NCBI RefSeq assembly: GCF_014203855.1
Contig: NZ_JACHJV010000001.1
Coordinates: 4,836,001-4,900,000 of the forward strand
Direction of reading: 5' to 3'
DNA from: Kitasatospora kifunensis
Lineage (GTDB): Bacteria; Actinomycetota; Actinomycetes; Streptomycetales; Streptomycetaceae
DNA length: 64,000 nucleotides
The position numbers were made by a program, and so were the translations under genes. The notes below the pieces were generated by a model. The model had not been told where the DNA came from and searched no databases. It saw only the letters and a program-made list of their open reading frames with translations. Shown piece by piece: positions 8,041 to 18,704 of this stretch. Every line of letters starts with the position of its first letter. The first letter of the stretch is position 1.

Positions 8041-8075
8041 CGTACGGGGTCCCGTTCTTTGCGGGACCCCGTACG
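8041..8075 (+). terminator. Hairpin between rpsK and rpoA (attenuator)
   Basis: A perfect 14-base stem (CGTACGGGGTCCCG and its complement) closes a seven-base loop. No U-run follows, so it may be a partial terminator or processing site lowering the flow into rpoA. Confidence 0.65.
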
Positions 8076-8131
8076 CTGGTCTTGTTCGGCATCAAATAGT
8101 GGGTGCCGAAGACAACTGGAGGATCTGAACC

Positions 8132-9154
8132 ATGCTGATCGCTCAGCGTCCCTCGCTGACCGAAGAGGTTGTCGACGAGTACCGCTCGCGGTTCGTCATC
8201 GAGCCGCTGGAGCCGGGCTTCGGCTACACCCTCGGCAACTCGCTTCGCCGCACGCTCCTCTCCTCGATCCCCGGCGCTGCTGTCACCAGCATCCGGATCG
8301 ACGGTGTCCTGCACGAGTTCACCACCGTGCCGGGCGTCAAGGAGGACGTCACCGACCTCATCCTGAACATCAAGCAGCTGGTCGTCTCCTCGGAGCACGA
8401 CGAGCCGGTCGTGATGTACCTGCGCAAGCAGGGCCCGGGTGTCGTCACCGCCGCCGACATCGCGCCGCCGGCCGGTGTCGAGGTGCACAACCCCGAGCTG
8501 GTCCTGGCCACGCTCAACGGCAAGGGCAAGCTGGAGATGGAGCTGACCGTCGAGCGCGGTCGCGGCTACGTCTCCGCCGTGCAGAACAAGGCTTCCGGCC
8601 AGGAGATCGGCCGGATCCCGGTCGACTCGATCTACAGCCCCGTGCTGAAGGTCACCTACAAGGTCGAGGCCACCCGTGTCGAGCAGCGGACCGACTTCGA
8701 CAAGCTGATCGTCGACGTCGAGACCAAGCCCGCCATGCGCCCGCGTGACGCCATGGCCTCGGCCGGTAAGACCCTGGTGGAGCTGTTCGGTCTCGCCCGC
8801 GAGCTGAACATCGACGCCGAGGGCATCGACATGGGCCCGTCCCCGACGGACGCCGCCCTGGCCGCCGATCTGGCGCTGCCGATCGAGGAGCTCGAGCTCA
8901 CCGTTCGGTCCTACAACTGCCTCAAGCGCGAGGGCATCCACACCGTGGGTGAGCTCGTCGCCCGCTCCGAGGCCGACCTGCTCGACATTCGCAACTTCGG
9001 TGCGAAGTCGATCGACGAGGTCAAGGCGAAGCTGGCCGGCATGGGCCTGGCCCTCAAGGACAGCCCGCCCGGATTCGACCCGACCGCCGCCGCCGACGCC
9101 TTCGGCGCCGACGACCTGGACGACGCGGGTTACGCGGAGACCGAGCAGTACTAA
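8132..9154 (+). CDS. rpoA: RNA polymerase alpha subunit
   Basis: Encodes the 340-residue alpha subunit, which dimerises to nucleate RNA polymerase and whose C-terminal domain contacts UP elements and activators. The N-terminal dimer domain (about residues 10-230, with EPLEPGFGYTLGNSLRRTLLS) and the helix-hairpin alpha-CTD (about 255-320, with LTVRSYNCLKREGIHTVGEL and RNFGAKSIDEVKAKL) are both intact, followed by an acidic Ala/Asp tail. An AACTGGAGGA site precedes the ATG. Confidence 0.99.
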   Translation: MLIAQRPSLTEEVVDEYRSRFVIEPLEPGFGYTLGNSLRRTLLSSIPGAAVTSIRIDGVLHEFTTVPGVKEDVTDLILNIKQLVVSSEHDEPVVMYLRKQGPGVVTAADIAPPAGVEVHNPELVLATLNGKGKLEMELTVERGRGYVSAVQNKASGQEIGRIPVDSIYSPVLKVTYKVEATRVEQRTDFDKLIVDVETKPAMRPRDAMASAGKTLVELFGLARELNIDAEGIDMGPSPTDAALAADLALPIEELELTVRSYNCLKREGIHTVGELVARSEADLLDIRNFGAKSIDEVKAKLAGMGLALKDSPPGFDPTAAADAFGADDLDDAGYAETEQY

Positions 9155-9160
9155 GAGTTT

Positions 9161-9194
9161 GTGGTGGGGGCGACTCCCCGTGGGTCGCCTCCAC
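9161..9194 (+). terminator. Hairpin after rpoA
   Basis: An imperfect stem pairs GTGG-GGGCGAC with GTCGCCTCCAC across a short loop, seven bases after the rpoA stop. It is weaker than neighbouring terminators and probably only attenuates transcription into rplQ. Confidence 0.45.
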
Positions 9195-9288
9195 TTCAAT
9201 GCAGAAAAGCTAAGTCGTCCGGGCAACTGTGCCCGGCCGCCCGTTCCGGTACCTGATACGGCCGGAGTCGGAGATTCAAGGAGCTACC

Positions 9289-9780
9289 ATGCCCCGTCCC
9301 GCGAAGGGTGCCCGCCTCGGCGGTGGCCCCCACCACGAGCCGCTGCTGCTCGCCGGCCTGTGCCGCGAGCTCTTCCAGTACGGCCGCATCACCACGACCG
9401 AGGCCAAGGCCCGTCGGATGCGCCCGCTGGCGGAGAAGCTGATCACCAAGGCGAAGGTCGGCGACATCCACAACCGTCGTATCGTCCGCAAGACGATCAC
9501 CGACGTTGCGGTGCTGCACACCCTCTTCACCGAGATCGCGCCGCGCTACGAGAACCGCCCCGGCGGTTACACCCGCATCACCAAGATCGGTCCCCGTCGT
9601 GGCGACAACGCCCCGATGGCCGTGATCGAGCTGGTCGAGGCGCTGACCGTCGCGCAGACCGCCGTCGGTGAGGCCGAGGCCGCCACCAAGCGCGCCGTCA
9701 AGGAGACCGAGGAGGCCGCCGCTCCGGCCGCCGCCGAGGTCGCCGACGCCGCTCCGGCCGCCGAGGCCGAGCAGGCCTGA
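9289..9780 (+). CDS. rplQ: 50S ribosomal protein L17
   Basis: Encodes a 163-residue L17 located near the exit tunnel of the large subunit. The core (residues 1-120) carries the family motifs PAKGARLGGGPHHEPLLLAGL, ITTTEAKARRMRPLAEKLIT and GGYTRITKIGPRRGDNAPM. The last 40 residues are an Ala/Glu-rich extension found in actinobacteria. ATG at 9289 has AAGGAG upstream; an in-frame ATG at 9229 has none and adds residues not in the family. A strong terminator closes the operon. Confidence 0.97.
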   Translation: MPRPAKGARLGGGPHHEPLLLAGLCRELFQYGRITTTEAKARRMRPLAEKLITKAKVGDIHNRRIVRKTITDVAVLHTLFTEIAPRYENRPGGYTRITKIGPRRGDNAPMAVIELVEALTVAQTAVGEAEAATKRAVKETEEAAAPAAAEVADAAPAAEAEQA

Positions 9781-9794
9781 CGCCTGGTGTTCTG

Positions 9795-9836
9795 AACGGG
9801 CCCGTTTCCCCGCTTTGGCGGGGGAGCGGGCCCGTT
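9795..9836 (+). terminator. Terminator after rplQ
   Basis: A long stem with outer arms AACGGGCCCG and CGGGCCCGTT and an inner TTCCCCGC/GGCGGGGA helix is followed by TTCCTTT. It ends the alpha-operon transcript before truA. Confidence 0.85.
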
Positions 9837-9858
9837 TCCTTTGCTACGGAGGTATGTG

Positions 9859-10755
9859 GTGAACGACTGCGCGCAGCAGCCGCCCGTGAAGGACGGCCCC
9901 GCCGAGGGGCACGTCCGGATCCGGCTCGATCTGGCCTACCACGGGGCCGAGTTCTCCGGCTGGGCCCGCCAGCGCGGCCGGCGCACCGTGCAGGAGGAGA
10001 TCGAGAGCGCGCTGCAGGTGGTCACCCGCAGCGCCGAGCTGTTCCCGCTCACCGTGGCGGGACGCACCGACGCCGGGGTGCACGCGCGCGGGCAGGTGGC
10101 GCACGTCGACCTGCCGGCCGAGCTGTGGGCCGAGCATGGCGAGAAGCTGCTGCGCCGGCTGGCCGGGCGGCTGCCGGCCGATGTGCGGATCTACCGGGTC
10201 ACCGCGGCGCCGGCCGGCTTCGACGCGCGGTTCGCGGCGATCTGGCGGCGCTACGCCTACCGGGTGGCCGACCACCAGGGCGGGGTGGACCCGTTGCTGC
10301 GCGGGCACGTGCTCTGGCACGACCGGCCGCTGGACATCGACAAGATGAACGAGGCGGCCCGGCTGCTGCTGGGCGAGCACGACTTCGCCGCGTACTGCAA
10401 GAAGCGCGAGGGCGCCACCACCATCCGCACCCTGCTGGAGCTGCACTGGGACCGGGTGCCGGTGGACCCGTACGCGGCCCAGGAGGGCTCACTGGCGGTG
10501 GCCACGGTGCGGGCCGACGCCTTCTGCCACAACATGGTGCGCGCGCTGGTCGGCGCGATGCTGCTGGTCGGCGACGGGCACCGGCCGGTGGGGTTCCCGG
10601 GGGAGGTGCTGGCCGGCGGGGTGCGCAACAGCGCGGTGAACGTGATCAGGCCGCACGGGCTGACCCTGGAGGAGGTCGGCTACCCGGCCGACGACCAGCT
10701 CGCCGAGCGCAACCGGCTGGCCCGCCGGATGCGGACCCTGCCTGGTCAGAGCTGA
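9859..10755 (+). CDS. truA: tRNA pseudouridine(38-40) synthase TruA
   Basis: Encodes a 298-residue enzyme that isomerises uridines 38-40 of the tRNA anticodon arm. The catalytic-Asp motif AGRTDAGVHARGQVAH is near residue 60, preceded by the family start RIRLDLAYHGAEFSGWARQ and followed by RRYAYRV and the C-terminal VRALVGAMLLVG. GTG at 9859 was chosen because GGAGG at 9848-9852 is six bases away; a GTG three bases earlier is nearly as good. Position after rplQ is conserved in streptomycetes. Confidence 0.94.
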   Translation: MNDCAQQPPVKDGPAEGHVRIRLDLAYHGAEFSGWARQRGRRTVQEEIESALQVVTRSAELFPLTVAGRTDAGVHARGQVAHVDLPAELWAEHGEKLLRRLAGRLPADVRIYRVTAAPAGFDARFAAIWRRYAYRVADHQGGVDPLLRGHVLWHDRPLDIDKMNEAARLLLGEHDFAAYCKKREGATTIRTLLELHWDRVPVDPYAAQEGSLAVATVRADAFCHNMVRALVGAMLLVGDGHRPVGFPGEVLAGGVRNSAVNVIRPHGLTLEEVGYPADDQLAERNRLARRMRTLPGQS

Positions 10756-10793
10756 GAGGTTCCGGCGGCAGGGGGCCGGAACCCCTAATCCAT

Positions 10794-10822
10794 TTGGAGG
10801 CGGTCGGCAGGCACTGCACAAT
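10794..10822 (+). promoter_or_regulatory. Promoter placing the start site at the ABC-F ATG
   Basis: TTGGAG at 10794-10799 and CACAAT at 10817-10822 have a 17-base spacer. The -10 box ends eight bases before the ATG at 10831 and no ribosome binding site lies between, so the mRNA is probably leaderless. Confidence 0.6.
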
Positions 10823-10830
10823 TTCTGCTT

Positions 10831-12495
10831 ATGGGACACGTCGAGATTTCGCACCTTGAGTACTACCTGCCGGACGGGCGGGTGCTGTTCGACGACGCGT
10901 CCTTCCGGGTCGGCGAGGGCTCCGCGGTCGCCCTGGTGGGCGCCAACGGGGCCGGCAAGACCACCCTGCTGCGGATGATCGCGGGGGACACCCAGCCGCA
11001 CGGGGGGACCGTGACGGTCAGCGGCGGCCTGGGCGTGATGCGCCAGTTCGTCGGCACCACCGGTCGCGAGGACCTGCGTGAGACGCCCGGCGCGCTGCCG
11101 GCCGACGCCTCGGTGCGGGACCTGCTGGTCTCGGTGGCCCCGCCGCGGATCGCGGTGGCCGCCAAGGCGGTGGACGCCGCCGAGCTCGCGATGATGGCGC
11201 AGGACGACGAGAAGTCGCAGATGGCCTACGCCCAGGCGCTCTCCGACTGGGCGGACGCGGGCGGCTACGACTACGAGACCGACTGGGACGTCTGCACCAT
11301 GGCGGCCCTGGGGATGCCCTTCGACCGGGCGCAGTTCCGCGGGCTCAACACGCTCTCCGGCGGCGAGCAGAAGCGCCTGGTGCTCGAGTGCCTGCTGCGC
11401 GGCCCGGACGAGGTGCTGCTGCTGGACGAGCCGGACAACTACCTCGACGTGCCGGGCAAGCGCTGGTTGGAGGAGGCCATCAAGGCCAGCTCCAAGACCG
11501 TGCTGTACATCTCGCACGACCGCGAGCTGCTCTCCCGGACCGCCGACAAGATCATCAGTGTCGAGTCGGGCTTCGGCGGTGGCGGCAGCGCCGTCTGGGT
11601 GCACGGTGGTGGCTTCGACTCCTTCCACGAGGCCCGCAAGGAGCGCTTCGCGCGCTTCGAGGAGCTCGGCCGCCGCTGGGACGAGGAGCACGCCAAGCTG
11701 AAGAAGCTGGTGGTCAACCTGCGCCAGGCGGCCTCGGTCAGCCACGCGCTCGCGACCCGCTACGCCGCCGCGCAGACCCGGCTGAAGAAGTTCGAGGAGG
11801 CCGGCCGCCCCGAGGAGCCGCCGCGCGAGCAGAACATCACCATGCGGCTCAAGGGCGGGCGCACCGGTGTGCGGGCGCTCACCCTTGAGCAGCTGGAGCT
11901 GACCGGCCTGATGCAGCCCTTCGACCTGGAGGTCTTCTACGGCCAGCGGGTGGCGGTGCTCGGTTCCAACGGCTCCGGCAAGTCGCACTTCCTGCGGCTG
12001 CTGGCGGGCGACGCGACGGTGCGCCACAGCGGCAACTTCAAGCTCGGCGCCCGGGTGGTTCCGGGCCACTTCCGCCAGACCCACGCCCATCCCGAGCTGT
12101 TCGGCCGCACGGTGCGCTCGATCGTCGAGGAGGAGCACGCGCTGGACCGCAAGGCGGCGATGGGCGCGCTGCGCCGCTACGAGCTGGACAAGCAGGAGGA
12201 GCAGAAGTTCGAATCGCTCTCCGGCGGCCAGCAGGCCCGGCTGATGATCCTCAAGCTGGAGCTCCAGGGGGTCACCGCGCTGCTGCTGGACGAGCCGACG
12301 GACAACCTGGACCTGGAGAGCGCCGAGGCGCTGCAGGAGGCGCTGGAGGCCTTCGAGGGCACCGTGCTGGCCGTGACGCACGATCGCTGGTTCGCCAAGA
12401 CCTTCGACCGCTTCGTGGTTTTCGGCTCCGACGGGCGGGTCTACGAGGCTCCCGAGCCGGTCTGGGACGAGAGTCGAGTGCAGCGCGAACGGTGA
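10831..12495 (+). CDS. ABC-F family ATP-binding cassette protein
   Basis: A 554-residue protein with two ATP-binding cassettes and no membrane segment, so an ABC-F protein acting on ribosomes rather than a transporter. Cassette 1 has Walker A GANGAGKTT (about 37-45), signature LSGGEQKRL (about 174) and Walker B EVLLLDEPDNYLD; cassette 2 has GSNGSGKS (about 377), LSGGQQARL (about 463) and LLLDEPTDNLDL. A charged linker (about 260-340) joins them. Members regulate translation elongation or protect ribosomes from antibiotics; which applies here is not known. It interrupts the truA-rplM neighbourhood. Confidence 0.88.
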   Translation: MGHVEISHLEYYLPDGRVLFDDASFRVGEGSAVALVGANGAGKTTLLRMIAGDTQPHGGTVTVSGGLGVMRQFVGTTGREDLRETPGALPADASVRDLLVSVAPPRIAVAAKAVDAAELAMMAQDDEKSQMAYAQALSDWADAGGYDYETDWDVCTMAALGMPFDRAQFRGLNTLSGGEQKRLVLECLLRGPDEVLLLDEPDNYLDVPGKRWLEEAIKASSKTVLYISHDRELLSRTADKIISVESGFGGGGSAVWVHGGGFDSFHEARKERFARFEELGRRWDEEHAKLKKLVVNLRQAASVSHALATRYAAAQTRLKKFEEAGRPEEPPREQNITMRLKGGRTGVRALTLEQLELTGLMQPFDLEVFYGQRVAVLGSNGSGKSHFLRLLAGDATVRHSGNFKLGARVVPGHFRQTHAHPELFGRTVRSIVEEEHALDRKAAMGALRRYELDKQEEQKFESLSGGQQARLMILKLELQGVTALLLDEPTDNLDLESAEALQEALEAFEGTVLAVTHDRWFAKTFDRFVVFGSDGRVYEAPEPVWDESRVQRER

Positions 12496-12508
12496 CGGCC
12501 GGGGGGAT

Positions 12509-12537
12509 TTGGTCTGACCTCGCGGAGCCGGTAGGCT
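12509..12537 (+). promoter_or_regulatory. Promoter of rplM-rpsI
   Basis: TTGGTC at 12509-12514 and TAGGCT at 12532-12537 with a 17-base spacer form a good vegetative promoter. The resulting leader before rplM is about 170 bases, long enough for structure or autoregulation, but I recognise no known leader motif. Confidence 0.65.
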
Positions 12538-12712
12538 GAGCACTTGTTGTGCGTATTGGCTCGCTCCATCTCACGTGAGAGGTCATTACGCCGGAGATAC
12601 CAGGCCGACGACCAGCGGCTCCCCTTGAATTGCGTCCAAGTGGAGCCAGGCTGATCTCCTCGTCCGGGTGCTCCTGTCAGGACTCACTCACTGAAAAGCG
12701 AAGGCTACGACC

Positions 12713-13156
12713 GTGCGTACGTACAGCCCCAAGCCCGGCGACGTCCAGCGTCAGTGGCACGTCATCGACGCGACCGACGTCGTGCTCGGCCGCCTGGCCG
12801 CCCAGGCCGCGAACCTCCTCCGAGGCAAGCACAAGGCGATCTACGCGCCGCACGTTGACACTGGTGACTTCGTCATCATCATCAACGCGGACAAGGTGCA
12901 CCTGTCCGGTAACAAGAAGACCCAGAAGATGGCCTACCGCCACTCGGGCTTCCCGGGCGGTCTCCGCTCGGTGCGCTACGACGACCTCCTGGACAAGAAC
13001 CCGGAGAAGGCCGTCGAGAAGGCCATCAAGGGCATGATCCCCAAGAACAGCCTGGGCCGTCAGATGCTCTCGAAGCTGAAGGTCTACTCGGGCGACCAGC
13101 ACCCGCACGCTGCCCAGCAGCCGGTGCCGTTCGAGATCACCCAGGTCGCGCAGTAA
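12713..13156 (+). CDS. rplM: 50S ribosomal protein L13
   Basis: Encodes the 147-residue L13, one of the first proteins to bind 23S rRNA in 50S assembly. It begins MRTYSPKPGDVQRQWHVIDA and contains LGRLAAQAANLLRGKHK and the signature GMIPKNSLGRQMLSKLKVY. GTG at 12713 aligns with the family start. It forms a two-gene operon with rpsI, 44 bases downstream, the usual partner. Confidence 0.98.
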   Translation: MRTYSPKPGDVQRQWHVIDATDVVLGRLAAQAANLLRGKHKAIYAPHVDTGDFVIIINADKVHLSGNKKTQKMAYRHSGFPGGLRSVRYDDLLDKNPEKAVEKAIKGMIPKNSLGRQMLSKLKVYSGDQHPHAAQQPVPFEITQVAQ

Positions 13157-13200
13157 TTCCGGCCACCAAGCCCCTTAACTAAGAAAAGCTGAGGAACATC

Positions 13201-13713
13201 GTGGCCGAGAACGCTGCCATCGAGACCCCCCTGGACATCGAGGTCGACGAGGAGTACACCGAGTACACCTCCGAGGACACCGAGTCGTACTCCACCGAGT
13301 CGCTGGCCGGCCGCTTCGCCGAGGCCGTCCCCGGCGCCGGCCTCGGCCGTCGCAAGGAGGCGATCGCCCGCGTGCGCATCGTCCCCGGCACCGGCCAGTG
13401 GAAGATCAACGGTCGCACCCTGGAGAACTACTTCCCCAACAAGGTGCACCAGCAGACCGTGAACGAGCCCTTCAAGCTCCTCGAGCTGGACGGCCGTTAC
13501 GACGTTGTCGCGCGCATCGCGGGCGGCGGCGTCTCCGGTCAGGCCTACGCGCTGCGCCTCGGCGTGGCCCGTGCCCTGAACGAGGCCGACGTGGACAACA
13601 ACCGCGCCGCCCTCAAGAAGGCCGGCTTCCTGATGCGTGACGCGCGTGCCGTCGAGCGCAAGAAGGCCGGTCTCAAGAAGGCCCGTAAGGCCCCGCAGTA
13701 CAGCAAGCGCTAG
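13201..13713 (+). CDS. rpsI: 30S ribosomal protein S9
   Basis: Encodes a 170-residue S9 whose basic C-terminal tail (KKAGLKKARKAPQYSKR) reaches the P-site tRNA. The core has GRRKEAIARVRIVPGTG and the AGGGVSGQAYALRLGVARAL motif. The first 40 residues are an acidic Glu/Asp/Thr/Tyr extension typical of actinobacteria, so the protein is longer than the 130-residue E. coli form. GTG at 13201 follows GAGGAACATC. A terminator hairpin follows at 13767-13800. Confidence 0.97.
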   Translation: MAENAAIETPLDIEVDEEYTEYTSEDTESYSTESLAGRFAEAVPGAGLGRRKEAIARVRIVPGTGQWKINGRTLENYFPNKVHQQTVNEPFKLLELDGRYDVVARIAGGGVSGQAYALRLGVARALNEADVDNNRAALKKAGFLMRDARAVERKKAGLKKARKAPQYSKR

Positions 13714-13766
13714 TCACGCCCCGGGGTTGCGTACCGCCCTTGGTGCGCACCCCGCAGGTGGGACCC

Positions 13767-13800
13767 ACGCCCCGGAGCACTTCATGTGCCCCGGGGCGTT
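13767..13800 (+). terminator. Terminator after rpsI
   Basis: ACGCCCCGGAGCAC pairs with GTGCCCCGGGGCGT, with a two-base mismatch and a short TTCAT loop. It lies about 50 bases past the rpsI stop and before glmM. Confidence 0.7.
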
Positions 13801-13894
13801 GTGCTCCCTGGACCGGTCAGGCGGCCAGGGATTCCTCCACCACCACGCGGCCCCTCCCCAGGCCGCCCGGTGGCCGGCAACGAAGGACGGGACT

Positions 13895-15265
13895 GTGGCA
13901 CGACTCTTCGGTACGGACGGCGTACGCGGTGTGGCCAACGAATCTCTGACCGCCGAACTGGCGCTGGGCCTGTCGATGGCCGCCGCGCACGTGCTCGGTG
14001 ACATGGGCGGTGGCGGTGGCCGGCGCCCGGTGGCGGTGGTGGGTCGCGACCCGCGCGCCTCGGGCGAGTTCCTGGAGGCCGCCGTGATCGCCGGGCTGGC
14101 CGGTTCCGGCGTGGACGTGCTGCGGGTGGGCGTGCTGCCGACCCCCGCCGTGGCGTACCTGACCGGCGCGCTCGGCGCCGACTTCGGCGTGATGCTCTCG
14201 GCCAGCCACAACGCGATGCCCGACAACGGCATCAAGTTCCTGGCCCGCGGCGGTCACAAGCTGGACGACGCGATCGAGGACGCGATCGAGGCCGACTACC
14301 GCCACTACCTGTCCGGTGCGGAGCCCGTGCGGGTGCGCCCCACCGGTGCCGGGGTCGGCCGGGTGCACGAGTACACCGAGGGCTTCGACAAGTACGTCGC
14401 CCACCTGGTGGCCGTGCTGCCCAACCGTCTTGACGGCGTCAAGGTGGTCATCGACGGCGCGCACGGCGCCGCCGCGAAGGTGGCTCCCGAGGCCTTCGCC
14501 CGGGCCGGCGCCGAGGTGGTCTTCACCCTGGGCGCCGAGCCGACCGGCCTGAACATCAACGACGGCGTCGGCTCGACCCACCTGGACGGGCTGCGCCGGG
14601 CGATGCGCGAGCACCAGGCGGACCTGGGCATCGCGCTGGACGGCGACGCGGACCGCTGCCTGGCCGCCGACGCCCAGGGCGCGGAGGTGGACGGCGACCA
14701 GATCATCGCGATCCTGGCGGTGGCCATGCGCGAGGCCGGCACGCTGCGCGGCAACACCGCGGTCGGCACCGTGATGGCCAACCTGGGTTTCAAGCTGGCC
14801 ATGGAGCGCGAGGGCATCGAGCTGGTCGAGACGGCGGTGGGGGACCGCTACGTGCTGGAGGCGATGAAGGAGCACGGCTACGCGCTGGGCGGCGAGCAGT
14901 CCGGGCACGTGATCCTGCTGGACCACGCGACCACCGGCGACGGCACCCTGACCGGCCTGATGCTGGGCGCCCGGCTGGCCGCCACCAAGCAGCCGCTGGC
15001 CGACCTGGCCGCCGTGATGACCCGGCTGCCGCAGGTGCTGATCAACGTCAAGGGCGTGGACAAGAGCCGGGCGGCCGGCAACCCCGAGCTGCTCGCCGCG
15101 GTCGCCAAGGCCGAGGGCGAACTCGGCAGCACCGGACGGGTGTTGCTGCGCCCCTCCGGCACCGAGCCGCTGGTGCGGGTGATGGTGGAGGCGGCCGACC
15201 AGGAGCAGGCCAAGGCGGTGGCCGAGCAGCTGGCCGGCGTGGTCCGCGAGCAGCTCGCGATCTGA
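13895..15265 (+). CDS. glmM: Phosphoglucosamine mutase
   Basis: Encodes a 456-residue enzyme converting glucosamine-6-phosphate to glucosamine-1-phosphate for UDP-GlcNAc and peptidoglycan. The phosphoserine loop MLSASHNAMPDNGIKF (near residue 105), the metal loop DGDADRC, the sugar loop GGEQSGHV and the phosphate loop RPSGTEPLVRVM are all present. GTG at 13895 gives the family start VARLFGTDGVRG; the frame is open upstream but without homology. glmS, which makes its substrate, lies just beyond coaA. Confidence 0.96.
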   Translation: MARLFGTDGVRGVANESLTAELALGLSMAAAHVLGDMGGGGGRRPVAVVGRDPRASGEFLEAAVIAGLAGSGVDVLRVGVLPTPAVAYLTGALGADFGVMLSASHNAMPDNGIKFLARGGHKLDDAIEDAIEADYRHYLSGAEPVRVRPTGAGVGRVHEYTEGFDKYVAHLVAVLPNRLDGVKVVIDGAHGAAAKVAPEAFARAGAEVVFTLGAEPTGLNINDGVGSTHLDGLRRAMREHQADLGIALDGDADRCLAADAQGAEVDGDQIIAILAVAMREAGTLRGNTAVGTVMANLGFKLAMEREGIELVETAVGDRYVLEAMKEHGYALGGEQSGHVILLDHATTGDGTLTGLMLGARLAATKQPLADLAAVMTRLPQVLINVKGVDKSRAAGNPELLAAVAKAEGELGSTGRVLLRPSGTEPLVRVMVEAADQEQAKAVAEQLAGVVREQLAI

Positions 15266-15272
15266 CGCACCG

Positions 15273-15328
15273 TCTGACGGCCCGGGCGGCCCGGCAGCTG
15301 ACCAACGGTCGGCCGCCGGGCCGTCAGA
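15273..15328. terminator. Bidirectional terminator between glmM and coaA
   Basis: TCTGACGGCCCGGGCGGC and its near-complement form an 18-base stem between the convergent glmM and coaA genes. The right arm contains the coaA stop codon. It can serve both transcripts. Confidence 0.75.
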
Positions 15329-16328
15329 GCTTGCGCAGCAGCGCGCGGCGGACCTTGTGGTCGGCGCCCTTCTGCAGGATCAGCGTCGCCCGCCCCCGGG
15401 TGGGCAGCACGTTCTCCAGCAGGTTGGGCTTGTTGATGGTGCGCCAGACCTGGCGGCCGTACTCCATCGCCTCCTCCTCCGGCACCTCGGTGAACCGGCG
15501 GAAGTAGGAGTTGGGGTCCTGGAAGGCGGTGTCCCGCAGCTTCTTGAACCGGGACAGGTACCAGTTCTCGATGTCGTCGGTGCGGGCGTCGACGTAGATG
15601 GAGAAGTCGAAGTAGTCGGCCACCGCGAGCCGGGTGCGCCCGTCGGTGCCCGGCAGCGCGGGCTGCAGCACGTTCAGGCCCTCGACGATCAGGATGTCCG
15701 GACGCTGCACCACGAGCCGCTCGGTGGGCACGATGTCGTAGACCAGGTGCGAGTAGACCGGGGCCGTGACCTGGTCCTTGCCGGCCTTCACGTCCGCCAC
15801 GAAGCGCATCAGGGCCCGGCGGTCGTAGGACTCGGGGAATCCCTTACGGGCCATCAGACCGCGCCTGCGCAGCTCGGCGTTGGGCAGCAGGAAGCCGTCG
15901 GTGGTGACCAGTTCGACCCGCGGGTGCTCGGGCCAGCGGGCCAGCAGGGCCTGCAGCAGGCGGGCGGTGGTGGACTTGCCGACCGCCACCGAGCCGGCCA
16001 CGCCGATCACGAACGGGGTGCGGGTGCGCTCGGTGTCCGGGGTGTCCAGGAAGGTGCCCACCGCGCCGCGCAGCTCGTGGGTGGCGTGGATGTAGAGGTT
16101 GAGCAGCCGGGACAGCGGCAGGTAGACGTCCCGGACCTCGTCCAGGTCGAGTGCTGTGCCGAGGCCGCGCAGCTGCTCGACCTCGGCCGCGCTCAGCGGC
16201 AGCGGGGTGCGGTCGCGCAGGGCGCTCCACTCGGCCCGGGAGAGGTCGACGTACGGCGATGGTGACGGCGACGGGCTGGGCGTCGAGAGGGCGCCCTGGC
16301 TACAGAGTTCGGTCAGCACATGGTCCAT
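15324..16328 (-). CDS. coaA: Pantothenate kinase, type I
   Basis: Encodes a 334-residue P-loop kinase that phosphorylates pantothenate, the committed step of coenzyme A synthesis. The P-loop GVAGSVAVGKSTTAR is near residue 110, followed by ELVTTDGFLLPN and the family segments SHLVYDIVP and VDARTDDIENWYLSRF. The N-terminus has a short Pro-Ser repeat (PSPSPSPSP) before the conserved part, so a later start is possible. It is divergent from glmS, with 120 bases between them, and convergent with glmM. Confidence 0.95.
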   Translation of the reverse strand: MDHVLTELCSQGALSTPSPSPSPSPYVDLSRAEWSALRDRTPLPLSAAEVEQLRGLGTALDLDEVRDVYLPLSRLLNLYIHATHELRGAVGTFLDTPDTERTRTPFVIGVAGSVAVGKSTTARLLQALLARWPEHPRVELVTTDGFLLPNAELRRRGLMARKGFPESYDRRALMRFVADVKAGKDQVTAPVYSHLVYDIVPTERLVVQRPDILIVEGLNVLQPALPGTDGRTRLAVADYFDFSIYVDARTDDIENWYLSRFKKLRDTAFQDPNSYFRRFTEVPEEEAMEYGRQVWRTINKPNLLENVLPTRGRATLILQKGADHKVRRALLRKL

Positions 16329-16435
16329 TGTGGGCCGTCCCGGGGCGGGCGGGCGCTGTGGTGTCGGTCACGAACCGTTGCCCGAGGGGCGGCTTCGGTG
16401 AAACCGCAACGCCGCTTTGGCCGTTCTTCCGCCCT

Positions 16436-16441
16436 TATGCT
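16436..16441 (+). promoter_or_regulatory. Candidate -10 box for a leaderless glmS mRNA
   Basis: TATGCT at 16436-16441 ends seven bases before the glmS ATG, and no Shine-Dalgarno sequence is present in the interval or just upstream. The best -35 (TTGGCC, 16417) is only 13 bases away, so the promoter assignment is tentative. Confidence 0.4.
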
Positions 16442-16448
16442 GACACAT

Positions 16449-18305
<1,857 letters not shown>

Positions 18306-18326
18306 CCACCGGCTAGGGTCGGGCGG

Positions 18327-18695
18327 GTGATCATCGGTGTGGGAATCGACGTCGCCTCGATCGACCGCTTCACGGAGTCGCTGGCGCGGACCCCGGGTCT
18401 GCGTGAGCGGCTCTTCACGGCGGCCGAGCAGCTGCAGCCCTCGGGCAAGCAGCGCTCGGCCGCTTCGCTCGCGGCGCGCTTCGCGGCCAAGGAGGCGCTG
18501 GCCAAGGCGCTGGGCGCGCCGGTTGGTCTGGACTGGCACGACGCCGAGGTGCGCAGTGAGCCGTCGGGCCGGCCGACCTTGCACGTCAGCGGCACGGTGG
18601 CGGCCCGCGCGGCGGAACTCGGGGTGCGGACGTGGCACTTGTCACTCAGCCACGACGCGGGCGTGGCCTCGGCGGTGGTCATCGCGGAGGGTTAG
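18327..18695 (+). CDS. acpS: Holo-[acyl-carrier-protein] synthase
   Basis: Encodes a 122-residue phosphopantetheinyl transferase that moves the CoA arm onto acyl carrier protein. The two family motifs are clear: GVGIDVASIDRF at the N-terminus with the magnesium-binding Asp, and ARFAAKEALAKALG with the Glu. The usual closing LSLSHDAGVASAVVIAEG is complete. GTG at 18327 has no ribosome site. nnrD follows after nine bases, so the two are likely one operon. Confidence 0.95.
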   Translation: MIIGVGIDVASIDRFTESLARTPGLRERLFTAAEQLQPSGKQRSAASLAARFAAKEALAKALGAPVGLDWHDAEVRSEPSGRPTLHVSGTVAARAAELGVRTWHLSLSHDAGVASAVVIAEG

Positions 18696-18704
18696 GTTGC
18701 TGTC

